64,000 bases of DNA from an uncultured Pseudomonadales bacterium (GCA_958296025.1 OY282430.1:1550001-1614000), one strand, 5' to 3'; shown: positions 1 to 8,918, numbered from the stretch's first letter. Translations and numbers: made by a program. The notes: generated by a model not told the origin, from the letters alone.

Positions 1-1699
1 GCGCTTTCGAGAGGCGGAAAGCGGCCAAGTGCTCATCGACGGAACGCCGGTGGAGGAATACGACAGGACCAACCTGAGGCGGCAAATCGCCTTGGTGACC
101 CAGCAGGTGACCCTGTTCAATGACAGCCTGCGGGCCAACATCGCCTACGGCGCCTTGGCTGGGTCCGATGCCGGCGCCATTGAGGACGCCGTGCGCCGCG
201 CCCACGCCGACGGCTTCATCCGCCGACTGCCGAAGGGCTTGGAAACCGTGGTGGGGGACGATGGCGCCATGTTGTCGGGCGGCGAACGGCAACGCATCGC
301 CATCGCCCGGGCGCTCTTGAAGGATGCCCCCATCCTCATTCTGGACGAAGCCACTTCGGCCTTGGACGCCGAGTCCGAGCGCAACGTTCAGGCCGCCTTG
401 GAGGAGGTGATGCGTGGGCGCACCACCATCGTCATCGCCCACCGCTTATCGACCGTGGAAAGGGCGGATGTCATTTATGTGCTGGACGATGGACGCATCG
501 TCGAGCAGGGCGACCACGGCTCCCTGCTGGCCCAAGGCAAGCTGTACGCCAGCCTCTACGACACCGGCTTGCAGGATGGCGCCGAGCTGAGCAGCGGGCT
601 GGCCGGCAAGCCCGGCCGCGCTGCCGGCAACGGCTTGGTGGAGACCGCTGGCTCGCAATTGCAGCGCGCTTGGCGGCGGGACGCCTGGTGGACACCCATT
701 CTGGCGCCGGTCACTTGGCTGTTTGGGTGGGTGGAGCAGCGGCGACGTTTGGCGGTGCGCACCGGCAAAGTGGCGCAGTGGCGGGCGCCGGTTCCGGTCA
801 TCGTGGTGGGCAACCTCACCGTCGGCGGCACCGGCAAGACGCCCTTGGTCATTTGGCTGGTGCGTTGGCTGCAGCGACGGGGGCTACGGCCTGGCGTCGT
901 CTCCCGGGGCCACGGCGGTAGCGGCAATCGAGCGCCCATGCTGGTTGCCGCCATCGATGCGGACCCGGATCGGTTTGGCGACGAACCGGTTCTCATCGCG
1001 CAACGCACCGGTTGTCCGGTGGCGGTCTGCCGGGACCGACCCAAGGCGGTGCAAAAGCTGCTGGAATCCGCCCAAGTGGATGTGGTCGTCGCCGACGATG
1101 GCCTGCAGCACTATGCCTTGGCCCGGGATTTGGAGATTGTCGTGGTCGATGGCCACCGCAAGTTCGGCAACGGCCGCTTGCTCCCAGCCGGCCCCTTGCG
1201 GGAGCCAGCCAGCCGGATTGCACAGGCGGATTGGGTGGTCAGCAATGGCCGCCTGTGCGCCGCCGCCGCCAACGAAGCGCTGATGCGCGTGGTCGCCACC
1301 GCCTTCGTCAATCTACAGAGCGGCCTAGCGTTGACGCCGAAGGACTTCGTCGAGCGGCATGCGCAGGTTCATGCCGTGGCCGGCATCGGCAATCCGCAAG
1401 GTTTTGCCCGCACTTTGGCGGAAATTGGCCTACAAGCCCAGCTGCATCCGCTGCCGGACCACCACGCCTTCACCGGCAAGGAAGTCTTCTTCAACGATGA
1501 CTTGCCGGTGGTCTGCACGGAGAAGGACGCCGTCAAGCTGCGCTGCTTGGCCGTGCCCTTGGCGCATGGCTGGGCCTTGCAGGTGGAGGCGGAAATCGAC
1601 AGCACCGGGGAGCGCCGCTTGCAGGAAGTCCTGAAACAGCGATGCCTCGGCTTGGCGGTTGGCGAGGCGGACGCCGTGCGGCAGGCGGGCGCCCGATGA
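1..1699 (+). CDS. msbA-lpxK: MsbA-LpxK fusion: lipid A flippase ATPase domain joined to tetraacyldisaccharide 4'-kinase (5' partial)
   Basis: The frame is open from base 2, so the gene begins upstream of the window. The first ~195 codons are an ABC ATPase domain of the MsbA type: Q-loop (LVTQQVTLF), signature LSGGERQR, Walker B ILILDEATSALD and the switch histidine in VIAHRLSTV. MsbA flips lipid A across the inner membrane. From about base 650 the same frame is LpxK, which phosphorylates the 4' position of the lipid A disaccharide: P-loop GNLTVGGTGKTP, the acidic DDGLQH motif and FGNGRLLPAGPLREP. No stop, in-frame ATG or clear ribosome site separates the two, only a ~25-residue Gly/Ala-rich linker, so a single fused protein is likely. 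An internal GTG or TTG start for LpxK near 637-660 cannot be excluded. The stop overlaps the kdsB start (ATGA). Confidence 0.9.
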   Translation, partial: RFREAESGQVLIDGTPVEEYDRTNLRRQIALVTQQVTLFNDSLRANIAYGALAGSDAGAIEDAVRRAHADGFIRRLPKGLETVVGDDGAMLSGGERQRIAIARALLKDAPILILDEATSALDAESERNVQAALEEVMRGRTTIVIAHRLSTVERADVIYVLDDGRIVEQGDHGSLLAQGKLYASLYDTGLQDGAELSSGLAGKPGRAAGNGLVETAGSQLQRAWRRDAWWTPILAPVTWLFGWVEQRRRLAVRTGKVAQWRAPVPVIVVGNLTVGGTGKTPLVIWLVRWLQRRGLRPGVVSRGHGGSGNRAPMLVAAIDADPDRFGDEPVLIAQRTGCPVAVCRDRPKAVQKLLESAQVDVVVADDGLQHYALARDLEIVVVDGHRKFGNGRLLPAGPLREPASRIAQADWVVSNGRLCAAAANEALMRVVATAFVNLQSGLALTPKDFVERHAQVHAVAGIGNPQGFARTLAEIGLQAQLHPLPDHHAFTGKEVFFNDDLPVVCTEKDAVKLRCLAVPLAHGWALQVEAEIDSTGERRLQEVLKQRCLGLAVGEADAVRQAGAR

Positions 1700-2442
1700 C
1701 GCCTTTCAAGGTGGTCATTCCGGCCCGCTTCGCCTCCGCCCGGCTGCCTGGCAAGCCGTTGCTGGAAGTGGGCGGGCGACCGATGGTGGTGCGGGTGGCC
1801 GACCAAGCGGCCGCCTCGGGGGCGGAGGAGGTGCTGGTCGCCACCGACGATGAGCGCATCGTGCAGGCGGTGGCCGCCGCCGGACATCAGGCGGTGCTGA
1901 CGGACCCCGGCCACGCCTCAGGTTTGGATCGAGTGCATGAGGTGGTTGTTGAGCAAGGTTGGCCCGACGCGACCATCGTGCTCAACGTGCAAGGGGACGA
2001 ACCCTTGGCGCCGCCGGCGCTCATGCGGCAGTTGGCCGAGGCGATGGCGGCTGAGCCGCGGGCGCCAATGACCACATTGTGCGAACCGATCACGCGCCGT
2101 CGTGACTTGGAGGACCCCAATGTGGTAAAGGTTGTGCGGGATGGCGAGGGCTTGGCCCTCTATTTCTCCCGCGCTCCTCTGCCGATGGCGCGGGATGGCT
2201 ATCCGAGGGAGTTGGACGGCCTCTGGCGGCGGCACATCGGTCTCTACGCCTTTCGGGCCGGCGCCCTGCGCCGGTTGGCCGCGTTGCCGCCCAGCCCGTT
2301 GGAGACCGTCGAGCGCCTGGAGCAGTTGCGGGCGCTTGAGGACGGCATGGACATCCTGGTGCTCGATGCCTGCTGCGCCGCCCCGACCGGCGTCGATGTC
2401 CCGGCGGACCTGGCCCGAGTCAGGCGGCTGCTGTCGGCCTAG
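1696..2442 (+). CDS. kdsB: 3-deoxy-manno-octulosonate cytidylyltransferase
   Basis: KdsB activates Kdo with CTP to CMP-Kdo, the donor for the inner core of lipopolysaccharide. The 248-residue length matches the family. Visible motifs are the N-terminal nucleotide-binding PARFASARLPGKPL, ATDDERI, the SGLDRVHEV segment and NVQGDEPLAPP, which contributes metal and CTP ligands. The ATG at 1696 is chosen because translation from there begins directly with the conserved core (MTPFKVVIPAR) and overlaps the LpxK stop by four bases, indicating translational coupling. An in-frame start at 1642 would only add unrelated residues. It sits in the lipid A/Kdo block with msbA-lpxK, as in Pseudomonas. Confidence 0.95.
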   Translation: MTPFKVVIPARFASARLPGKPLLEVGGRPMVVRVADQAAASGAEEVLVATDDERIVQAVAAAGHQAVLTDPGHASGLDRVHEVVVEQGWPDATIVLNVQGDEPLAPPALMRQLAEAMAAEPRAPMTTLCEPITRRRDLEDPNVVKVVRDGEGLALYFSRAPLPMARDGYPRELDGLWRRHIGLYAFRAGALRRLAALPPSPLETVERLEQLRALEDGMDILVLDACCAAPTGVDVPADLARVRRLLSA

Positions 2443-2472
2443 CCCCTCGGCGGCGGCATAGTACGGCATGGG

Positions 2473-3492
2473 ATGAAGCCTTCCTTGCAGTCTCCGGCCT
2501 GGATGCCAGTGCCCAACGCTCTTGGCGTGCCTTGCACCGCACAGCGGCTGCGTTTCGTTCGCTCCGAACAGGAGCTTATGGAAGCCTTGTCCTGTTGGCG
2601 GGACGCCCTCGTGGTGGGCCAGTGCAGCAACCTCGTGTTGCCCAAGCGGCTTGAACGCCCCCTTTTGGTGGCGGCTTGGCGCGGCTTGCGGTTGGTTCGG
2701 GAGGGCGCGGACGCGCTGCTGACCGTCGCCGCCGGTGAAAGCTGGCATGCCCTGGTTCGTTACAGCTTGGGCCAGGGGCTGGGCGGCCTGGAGAATCTGG
2801 CCCTGATTCCGGGCAGCGTGGGTGCCGCGCCCATCCAGAACATCGGTGCCTACGGCGTCGAGCTGTCGGAGCGCCTCATCCAAGTCCGGGTGTTCGACCG
2901 GCGCCGCGGTCGGGTGCGCCGCCTTGCGCCGTCGGAGTGCGGCTTCGGCTATCGAACCAGCCTCTTCAAGGCGCAGCCGGACCTTTATGTGGTGTTGGGC
3001 CTGACCTTGCGCGTTGGCCCTTGCAACCCCTTGGTGCTGGACTATCCCGATGTGGGGCGGGAGTTGGCCAAGGCGGGCCGGGCGGCGCCTACGCCGCGCC
3101 AAGTGGCCGAGGCCGTCATCCGCATTCGCCGCAGGAAACTCCCGGACCCGAAACGCTGGGGCAATGTCGGCAGCTTCTTCAAAAACCCCATCGTCTCGCA
3201 ACGGACGGCCGACCGCTTGGGTCGGCGGCAGCCGGGGTTGGTGGCCCATTCCGCCCTTGGCGGCGTTAAACTAGCGGCGGCGCAGCTGATCGACCTGTGC
3301 GGCTGGAAGGGCCGGCGGTTGGGCAGGGTGGGCGTTTGGCGCCGGCAACCTCTGGTGCTCGTCAACTTAGGCGGCGGTGAGGCGGACGACTTTCTGGCCT
3401 TGGCGCAACGCATCCAAGCCTCCGTGATGCGGCGCTTTGCCGTGCGGCTGGAGCTGGAGCCGACCCCGGTGCAGGATGGCCCAGCGGCCTAG
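2473..3492 (+). CDS. murB: UDP-N-acetylenolpyruvoylglucosamine reductase
   Basis: MurB is the cytoplasmic FAD enzyme that reduces the enolpyruvyl group to lactyl in UDP-MurNAc synthesis. The 339-residue protein is the long E. coli-like type I form. Clear motifs are GLENLALIPGSVGAAPIQN and IGAYGVEL (FAD and substrate site), FGYRTSLFK and GNVGSFFKNP, which carries the proton-donating serine. The usual G-E-G-S-N flavin motif reads GQCSN here, a modest departure. It begins 30 bp after kdsB, so probably shares its transcript. In related genomes the next gene is rne; here an 8-kb island intervenes. Confidence 0.95.
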   Translation: MKPSLQSPAWMPVPNALGVPCTAQRLRFVRSEQELMEALSCWRDALVVGQCSNLVLPKRLERPLLVAAWRGLRLVREGADALLTVAAGESWHALVRYSLGQGLGGLENLALIPGSVGAAPIQNIGAYGVELSERLIQVRVFDRRRGRVRRLAPSECGFGYRTSLFKAQPDLYVVLGLTLRVGPCNPLVLDYPDVGRELAKAGRAAPTPRQVAEAVIRIRRRKLPDPKRWGNVGSFFKNPIVSQRTADRLGRRQPGLVAHSALGGVKLAAAQLIDLCGWKGRRLGRVGVWRRQPLVLVNLGGGEADDFLALAQRIQASVMRRFAVRLELEPTPVQDGPAA

Positions 3493-3609
3493 GATTGGCC
3501 TGTTAACCGCAGAACGCCATGCGGTGGCGCGGGGCCATGCCGCCAAGTCCGAGCATCTGCTATCATGCGCTCCCGTCTGTGGATGGATCCCAAGTAAGGA
3601 CAACCCAAA

Positions 3610-5028
3610 TTGAAATGGCCTGAGGTCTCAACGCCGCGCCCCATGTGCTTGAAGTGGGATGCTCATTTGGGCTTCGCCGAACGGCGCTCAGCCCGCATCC
3701 GCCCGTTGGTCGTTAACTGGCTTCGGAGAAGCCATCCGGCGCCGGCATTGAACGCAGTCATCGTCCTGTTGGGCGCTCTAGTGATGGCGGCGGTGCCGGC
3801 CGTCGGGACCGCTCATGACGGGGTTCAGCACTGGCACTGCGATCCGTCGGAGGGCAACATCAGGCAAGTCGCCTGCACCTTTGAATGGGGTGGCGGCGAG
3901 CAGCCGGATGAGGGGGATTTGCAGGTGCATGGCTTCCTCCACGCCCCGAACTGCCAATCCCTGCCGGCAAGGTCGCCATTGCGGACCGGAGGCTTGCAGG
4001 TGGTGCGCGGCAGCAGTCCGCCGCCGGTGGGAACCGGCCCCGGCGGCAATACGTTCACCTACACGGCGAATGCGCAAAGCGCGGCTTTGGACAGATGCAT
4101 CCTGGCAGTCGCCTCGCTGCGGCGGGGCAGCGGCAACTACAGCCTGATCCAATCCGCGGTCTTTGCCGTGGATTTCGAGAATGGACAAGTTCCCGGGGCA
4201 GGGGCCGCGTCGGGCGGGCCTTGGCACCTGCCGTTGCTGTTCGCTTGCCGTTTGGACGGGCCGATCGGCTTCGTCCGCATCGTCAATTTGCGCAATGCCA
4301 ACAACCGGCTGCGGATTCAGGCCTTCGACGAATCTGGGGCGAACTGCGAGAACGCCGTCAACTTGGGTCCTAATCAGGCCCTTCACTTCAATTCCTGTGA
4401 CCTGGACAACGGAAACCGCGACAAGGGGCTGCGTGGCTGTGCCGCCGGGCAAGGGCATTGGCGCTTGGTGGTTGAGCCGGCCGGCGCCGATCCATCGGAC
4501 CGGTCATTTTTTGTCGGGGCCTATGCGAGAACCGGGAGTGGGGATTCGGAGTGGGCCTTTCTGACCAGCATGCACGACTACGCCGAGGGCATCCCCAATG
4601 CCGGAGACGCCACCTATCCCACCCTTTACGCAGTTCCCGTTTTCAACCCAGGCCGCAATGTCAACCAGGTTAGCCGCTTGCGGGTGACCAACCTAGGGGA
4701 CGCTAGCCGCAGCTACATTCTGGCCGCCGTGGATGACGCTGGCGACATACGCGGCGTGACCATTGGTCCCGTGGCGCGGGGGGCGACTGAGCAGTTTGCT
4801 GCGGATGTCCTGGAGGACTCCTGGGGGTTGGGCCAAGGGCGTGGCAAGTGGTTCCTCGTCGTCGGTGGCGGGCCTGCCTTGGTGGTCCACCTCATGCAGT
4901 CTGCAGCGGGACGAACAGCCGGGCAGTGGACCAACCTAACCTCCGTCGCGCCAGTCGCCCCCTACTACAACCAAGAGGACATCGTGCGGATTTTCCGTCA
5001 GGCGCAACGGGACGTTTCAGCGCGATAG
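3610..5028 (+). CDS. Secreted FVR-family protein, member 1 (function unknown)
   Basis: No characterised function recognised. The 472-residue product has a long basic N-terminus, a hydrophobic signal segment (residues ~46-66, ending near GTAHDG), and three regions. The N-domain (~72-205) has four cysteines shared with its neighbours, including HWHCDP and VACTF. Two tandem half-domains (~220-325 and ~340-445) then follow, each in the order FVRIVN/SRLRVTN, FDESG/VDDAG, GHWRLVVEP/GKWFLVVGG, ending FLTSMHDYAE/WTNLTS. A short C-terminal helix (EDIVRIFRQAQ) closes the protein. The chosen start is TTG at 3610, with an AAGGA-type site ~8 bases upstream; ATG at 3643 is possible. Homologues lie at 5110-7125, 7179-8507 and 8946-9806. 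An extracytoplasmic structural or adhesive role is only an inference. Confidence 0.8.
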   Translation: MKWPEVSTPRPMCLKWDAHLGFAERRSARIRPLVVNWLRRSHPAPALNAVIVLLGALVMAAVPAVGTAHDGVQHWHCDPSEGNIRQVACTFEWGGGEQPDEGDLQVHGFLHAPNCQSLPARSPLRTGGLQVVRGSSPPPVGTGPGGNTFTYTANAQSAALDRCILAVASLRRGSGNYSLIQSAVFAVDFENGQVPGAGAASGGPWHLPLLFACRLDGPIGFVRIVNLRNANNRLRIQAFDESGANCENAVNLGPNQALHFNSCDLDNGNRDKGLRGCAAGQGHWRLVVEPAGADPSDRSFFVGAYARTGSGDSEWAFLTSMHDYAEGIPNAGDATYPTLYAVPVFNPGRNVNQVSRLRVTNLGDASRSYILAAVDDAGDIRGVTIGPVARGATEQFAADVLEDSWGLGQGRGKWFLVVGGGPALVVHLMQSAAGRTAGQWTNLTSVAPVAPYYNQEDIVRIFRQAQRDVSAR

Positions 5029-5109
5029 GAAGGCGGCTTCAGAATAAGGGAATGCGCCCGCCGCGCCGCCTCCGTTCTTCGGTCCGCGCCAACTTCCCAC
5101 TCGAGTTGC

Positions 5110-7125
5110 CTAGCCGCAGAAACCAGGGTTGCAGCGTCTGGAGTCCGGATCCCTGGCGCACTCGGCGTCATAGTCCTCATTGGCGCGGTAGAACAGGTTG
5201 CGGATTTCGTCCGCCTCGCCGAGGTTGGCAGGGTCCGGAGGGGTGGCGGTCAGGTTGGACCATTGCCTGACGGTGCCGTCAGTGCTGGCGCAGGCTGCCT
5301 TGGATTCGATCAAATGGGTCACCAAGGCGGGGCCGCCGCCCACCACCAGAAACCACTTGCCGCTGCCACGGTTGGTGCTGATGCCGCAGGCGCCGCCCTC
5401 TAGTTGGCTGGCGGTCCATTGGCGGGTGGCCAAGGGCTGCACGGCGCCGAGCGGCCGGAAGCTCCGGTCGCCACTGTCGTGCAGGGCGGCCAAGTAGAAG
5501 CGCTTGGGGTTGTCGGGGTTCAGGTTGGTGACGCGCAGGTGGCTGACCTGGCAGTTGTTGAAGCCTGGGTTGAAGATCGGCACAGGATACAGATGGGGGC
5601 GGGAGACGCCGCCTTGGCCGTAGTCCAGGCGCTCGGCGTAGTCGTGCATGGCGGCCAGGAAACCGGAGCGGGAGCGGGCGTAGGCACCGGCGAAGAAGTT
5701 GTTCGCCCCGGGTTCCGTCGGGTCAACCGGCTCGACCTCCAACCGCCAGTGGCCGGTCATGTCGCCTAGGGCGTTGCCGATCTGCTTGTCCTCGTTGCCC
5801 ACCTCCAAGTCCCTGGAGTTGAAGTGCAGGGCCCTGCCCGGGTCCAAACGCACCTCGTTGGCGGCGGCTCTGGCGCCGCGTTCGTCGAAGGCGCGGATGC
5901 GCAGGTGGACGGGCTGGCCTTCGCCCGCCGCCGACGGCTGGCCGGCGGCTTCGTACCCGACGTTCAGATTGGCAAGGCGCACAAAGCCTTGCGGGTGTTC
6001 GTTGTTGAACGACTGAGCGAACACCAACGGCAGATGCCTAGGGCCATCCGCTTGCGCGGAGGTGCGCGTTGACTGCGGCTCCTGGCCGTAGTCGGGATCG
6101 AGATTGAAAACGGGGGAAAGGGCCAACTCATAGACTTCGGGTGCCGCATCCCGACAAATGGCTGGGGCGGGACCCGCCCGAAGTTCCACCCGACAGGCGC
6201 AATGCTGCGGCCTTGGGGTGGGGCAGAAGGTGTTTGTGCAGTTGTCGTCGCAAAGCTCCCATGCTTCGTCGCACAGAGCCGGACAATCAGCGAGCCCGTT
6301 GGCGCAGTTGGTGTTGCAGTTATCCCGCTGGGCGGTGCAATTTCCATTGCAAAGACCGAAGCTGCTCGTGCAATCGTCGTTGCATCTAGTGCTGTCACTG
6401 ACGCAGTTGTTGATACAGTCCGTATCGCCTGCGCAAGCCGTAATGCAAGTTCCGCGGGTTGTTGTGCATGCTGCACGGCAATCCGAACGGTCGCCGATGC
6501 AGCTGTCCGTTGTTGTAGCGGTGGTCCCCGACAGACAGATCCTTGCCGTGTTGTTGCAGTCGGTCTGACAGTTGTTGCATGTCGTCCGGCATGTGCCGCG
6601 TGCTTGGTTGCACCCCTCTTGGCAGGCGTCATCTGGCGCGGTTCCGCACTCCAAGGCGCATTCCCGTGCGGTTGGAATGTAGGGAATGGCGGAGGGCACA
6701 TGATGGGAGGCCACGGCTTGGATGCACCGCACCTCGTCGCCGGGGGAGGCCGTAAAACGCAGAACGCTGCCTTCTGGCCCTATGGACGGCACCGCTGGAA
6801 TGATCTCTTGGGATGGTGGAATGAAGGAGACAAAATTACGCGGGCAACCCTCCTGCGTGCAGTCGCTGCGCCTGAAGTTGTGAATGTAGGGGTTCACCTC
6901 GGACCATAGGCTGGCGCAGTTGCCGCCCGTCCGATCGGCGAACAGGATGCGCCCAAAGCTGCCGCGGCCTAATTGGCCGTGGTCCAATTCGCAGATCACT
7001 TCGCGCACATCGCCGTCCGGCGGGTCGCAATGCCAATGGGCGCCGCGCACGTTGCCCGGCGGAGAGGAGTGCCCCCCGGCCAGCGGCGGGACCAACAGCG
7101 CCCCAAGCAGCAATAGGGTTTTCAT
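5110..7125 (-). CDS. Secreted FVR-family protein, member 2, with a cysteine-repeat insert (function unknown)
   Basis: A 671-residue paralogue of its neighbours. It has a signal peptide (residues 1-19), the same four-cysteine N-domain (HWHCDPPDGDV at 30), the paired half-domains (PQGFVRLANL, ALHFNSRDLE, GHWRLEVEP, then VSHLRVTNL, GKWFLVVGG, WSNLTA) and a C-terminal helix with a cysteine-containing tail. Between the N-domain and the half-domains, residues ~156-311 hold 29 cysteines. Their CxxxC pairs recur about every 11 residues, exactly so from 248 to 292. The ATG at 7125 has a good AAGGAG site and begins a signal peptide; the frame upstream of it is not conserved. It faces member 1 tail to tail (81-bp gap) and follows member 3 on the same strand. 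Confidence 0.85.
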   Translation of the reverse strand: MKTLLLLGALLVPPLAGGHSSPPGNVRGAHWHCDPPDGDVREVICELDHGQLGRGSFGRILFADRTGGNCASLWSEVNPYIHNFRRSDCTQEGCPRNFVSFIPPSQEIIPAVPSIGPEGSVLRFTASPGDEVRCIQAVASHHVPSAIPYIPTARECALECGTAPDDACQEGCNQARGTCRTTCNNCQTDCNNTARICLSGTTATTTDSCIGDRSDCRAACTTTRGTCITACAGDTDCINNCVSDSTRCNDDCTSSFGLCNGNCTAQRDNCNTNCANGLADCPALCDEAWELCDDNCTNTFCPTPRPQHCACRVELRAGPAPAICRDAAPEVYELALSPVFNLDPDYGQEPQSTRTSAQADGPRHLPLVFAQSFNNEHPQGFVRLANLNVGYEAAGQPSAAGEGQPVHLRIRAFDERGARAAANEVRLDPGRALHFNSRDLEVGNEDKQIGNALGDMTGHWRLEVEPVDPTEPGANNFFAGAYARSRSGFLAAMHDYAERLDYGQGGVSRPHLYPVPIFNPGFNNCQVSHLRVTNLNPDNPKRFYLAALHDSGDRSFRPLGAVQPLATRQWTASQLEGGACGISTNRGSGKWFLVVGGGPALVTHLIESKAACASTDGTVRQWSNLTATPPDPANLGEADEIRNLFYRANEDYDAECARDPDSRRCNPGFCG
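6193..6660 (-). repeat. Coding repeat: cysteine hendecad array (C-x3-C-x6)
   Basis: Residues 156-311 of member 2. CxxxC pairs start at residues 216, 227, 237, 248, 259, 270, 281 and 292, and an earlier set at 168 and 179. Spacings are 11 apart from one 10. Residues between are Asn-, Thr-, Asp- and Ser-rich with almost no large hydrophobics, and codon choice is less GC-biased than in the flanking domains. Such a pattern suggests a disulfide-stapled rod or stacked helical hairpins outside the cytoplasm; the fold is inferred. Confidence 0.8.
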
Positions 7126-7178
7126 CGTGTGCTCCTTCAATGCCTTGCCGTTTTCAATGGGATGCTCGGCGCCCAACC

Positions 7179-8507
7179 TCAGGATCCTTCCAAAAGGGCC
7201 TGCGCCTGCCGGAAGAGGCTGATGATTTCCGTCTCGCTGTAGTAGCTGGCGGCCGGCGCCAAGGCGGTTAGGTTGGACCATTGGCCGGCGGTGCCGCCAT
7301 AGGCGGACTGCAGGAGATGAACCACCAGGGCCGGATGGCCGCCGACGATGAGCAGCCACTTGCCCTCGCCTTTCCCCAAACCGCCAGAGCCGCCCTCCAG
7401 GGCCTCCGCCGACCACTGGCGGGTGGCCTGCGCGGCCACCGGGCCGATCTCCCTGGCGCGGATGTTGCCCTCGCTGTCCACGGCGGCAAGGACGTAGCGG
7501 CGCGCCCCGTTTGCCAAGTTGGACAGGCGCAGATGGCTTCTTCGCGTGTAGTTGTTGCCGGGGTTGAATATGGGCACCACATGCAGGTAGGGATAGGCGG
7601 CGTCATTGCCGTTGCTGATGGGGTCGGCGTAACCGTTCAGGCTGGTCAGAAAGCTGTTGTCCAGATCGCCGATGGTCCTGGCGTAGGCGCCGGCGGCGAA
7701 GGCTTGGTTTGCGCTGCCCTGGTCGGCGGGCTCGATCTCCAAGCGCCAGTGACCGTCCCGGTCGCCGAAGGGTTCGACGCCTTTCGTGTCGTTGCCGTCT
7801 TCAAAATCAACGGAGTTGAAGTGCAGGGCGGCGTAAGGGTTCAGCAGAATGGAGCCTGGCACCATGACGCCCTGTTCGTCGTAGGCGCGCAGGCGCAGCC
7901 TGTTGGCGGCGCCCGTCAGGTTGACGAGGCGCACAAAGCTCTGCGGGTTTTCGTCGGGCATGTTGGCGAACACCAAGGGCAGGTGCCAAGCGCCGCCCAG
8001 ACGGGCGCCGGCCCGCTTCGCCTCCGGCACCGCGCCACCATCAAAGAGTACGCCAAACACATTGGAAAGCACCAGCCGATAGGTGCCGTTGCTCTGCCGC
8101 AAAGCGGCGACGCCTTGGATGCATTGCTCCATCGTTTCGCCGTGCGCGGTGTAGGTGAACGTTCTTTGGTCAGGGCCATCGGGGATGACGACCGGGCGGC
8201 TGCCTGTTGCCGCCGGGATATCGTCGAGGCCGTCCACGCTTGGCCCCGGCACGTTGGCCGGGAAAGGGTCGCAGGCGCGTCTCGTCAGGCTGCGCAGGCC
8301 CAGGGTTTCCAAGTCCCTGGCGTTTTCCGTTCCCAAGTCGAAGGTGCAGGTGACTTGCTGGATTTGGCCGTAGGGCGGGTCGCAGTGCCAGTGCGCCGCG
8401 CCGCGCTGCCCGTGGCTCCAAGCCAAGCATGTGCAGAACAGGGCGGCCAGCGCAACGATGGGCGCGGGCCAACTGGACGGGTTGGCGCGACGGTGCAGCT
8501 TGGTCAT
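7179..8507 (-). CDS. Secreted FVR-family protein, member 3 (function unknown)
   Basis: A 442-residue paralogue of member 1 with the same layout: signal segment (PAPIVALAALFCTCLAW, cleavage near SHG), N-domain with HWHCDPPYGQ and VTCTF plus two further shared cysteines, the duplicated half-domains (SFVRLVNL, ALHFNSVDFEDGN, GHWRLEIEP, then SHLRLSNL, GKWLLIVGG, WSNLTA) and a C-terminal helix (TEIISLFRQAQ). The ATG at 8507 is chosen because it lies just before the basic n-region of the signal; a longer frame to 8675 adds unrelated sequence. It precedes member 2 on the same strand by 53 bp, so the two probably form an operon. The transposon insertion point is 193 bp upstream of its start. Confidence 0.82.
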   Translation of the reverse strand: MTKLHRRANPSSWPAPIVALAALFCTCLAWSHGQRGAAHWHCDPPYGQIQQVTCTFDLGTENARDLETLGLRSLTRRACDPFPANVPGPSVDGLDDIPAATGSRPVVIPDGPDQRTFTYTAHGETMEQCIQGVAALRQSNGTYRLVLSNVFGVLFDGGAVPEAKRAGARLGGAWHLPLVFANMPDENPQSFVRLVNLTGAANRLRLRAYDEQGVMVPGSILLNPYAALHFNSVDFEDGNDTKGVEPFGDRDGHWRLEIEPADQGSANQAFAAGAYARTIGDLDNSFLTSLNGYADPISNGNDAAYPYLHVVPIFNPGNNYTRRSHLRLSNLANGARRYVLAAVDSEGNIRAREIGPVAAQATRQWSAEALEGGSGGLGKGEGKWLLIVGGHPALVVHLLQSAYGGTAGQWSNLTALAPAASYYSETEIISLFRQAQALLEGS

Positions 8508-8699
8508 CTGTTCAGCCTCGCCGCTGGCAAGGAAACCAAGGCCAAGGCTGTGCTTGCGGTCATGGCGTGCTCCTGCAATTGAACATCCGCCCCCGTCCCG
8601 ACTGGCAAGGGGCGCACCCTCCACCGCAAACCCCGGGCCGCCAGCGGGGCGTTTTCTTGGCGGGCCATTGTCCATATCCGCAAGCGAATGTACAGACGC

Positions 8700-8711
8700 C
8701 CTGCGCCTTGG
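8700..8711. repeat. Target-site duplication, left copy
   Basis: The 12-base word CCTGCGCCTTGG abuts the left inverted repeat and recurs exactly at 11665-11676 beyond the right inverted repeat, as expected of a DDE-type insertion. Confidence 0.88.
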
Positions 8712-8712
8712 C

Positions 8713-8732
8713 AGTGTAGCAGTTTAACTTTC
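8713..8732 (+). repeat. Transposon left terminal inverted repeat
   Basis: Reads AGTGTAGCAGTTTAACTTTC, the exact reverse complement of 11644-11663. Confidence 0.93.
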
Positions 8733-8735
8733 CCC

Positions 8736-8763
8736 TTTACTTCCCCACCCGTCAGCGTATTAT
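8736..8763 (+). promoter_or_regulatory. Possible sigma70 promoter just inside the transposon left end
   Basis: TTTACT (8736-8741) and TATTAT (8758-8763) are separated by 16 bases and point toward the secreted-protein gene at 8946. This would let the element bring its own transcription and would give a ~175-nt leader. Confidence 0.4.
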
Positions 8764-8781
8764 ATACCGTGCAAACGTTAT

Positions 8782-8918
8782 GCAGCTCGCCCTTGTCGGG
8801 CTGCCCGCTGAATACAACAGCCCTTATGCTCGGCTAGAGGTAGCACCCCTAGCCTTGGCGAATAGGCGGGGACTCATGTTGCTGCATGGCGTTTGCAACG
8901 GCCCGGCTCCATGCCGGG
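8782..8918 (+). other. Structured leader of the transposon cargo gene (three hairpins)
   Basis: Three stem-loops follow one another ahead of the 8946 gene. At 8782-8804 an 8-bp stem contains one G·U pair. At 8832-8854, GGCTAGAGG pairs with CCCCTAGCC around a 5-base loop with one mismatch. At 8902-8918, CCCGGC pairs with GCCGGG around TCCAT. No known riboswitch class is recognised. It may be a 5' leader or a transposon-encoded RNA. Confidence 0.4.

Noticed and set aside
6193-6660. CRISPR-like or DNA-level tandem repeat
   Set aside because: The periodicity is in the protein (cysteine spacing), while the underlying DNA is not a repeat of near-identical units. No CRISPR array is present in the window.
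7281-8582. A 433-codon plus-strand frame across secreted-protein member 3
   Set aside because: Antisense to a gene with signal peptide and paralogues; no homology.
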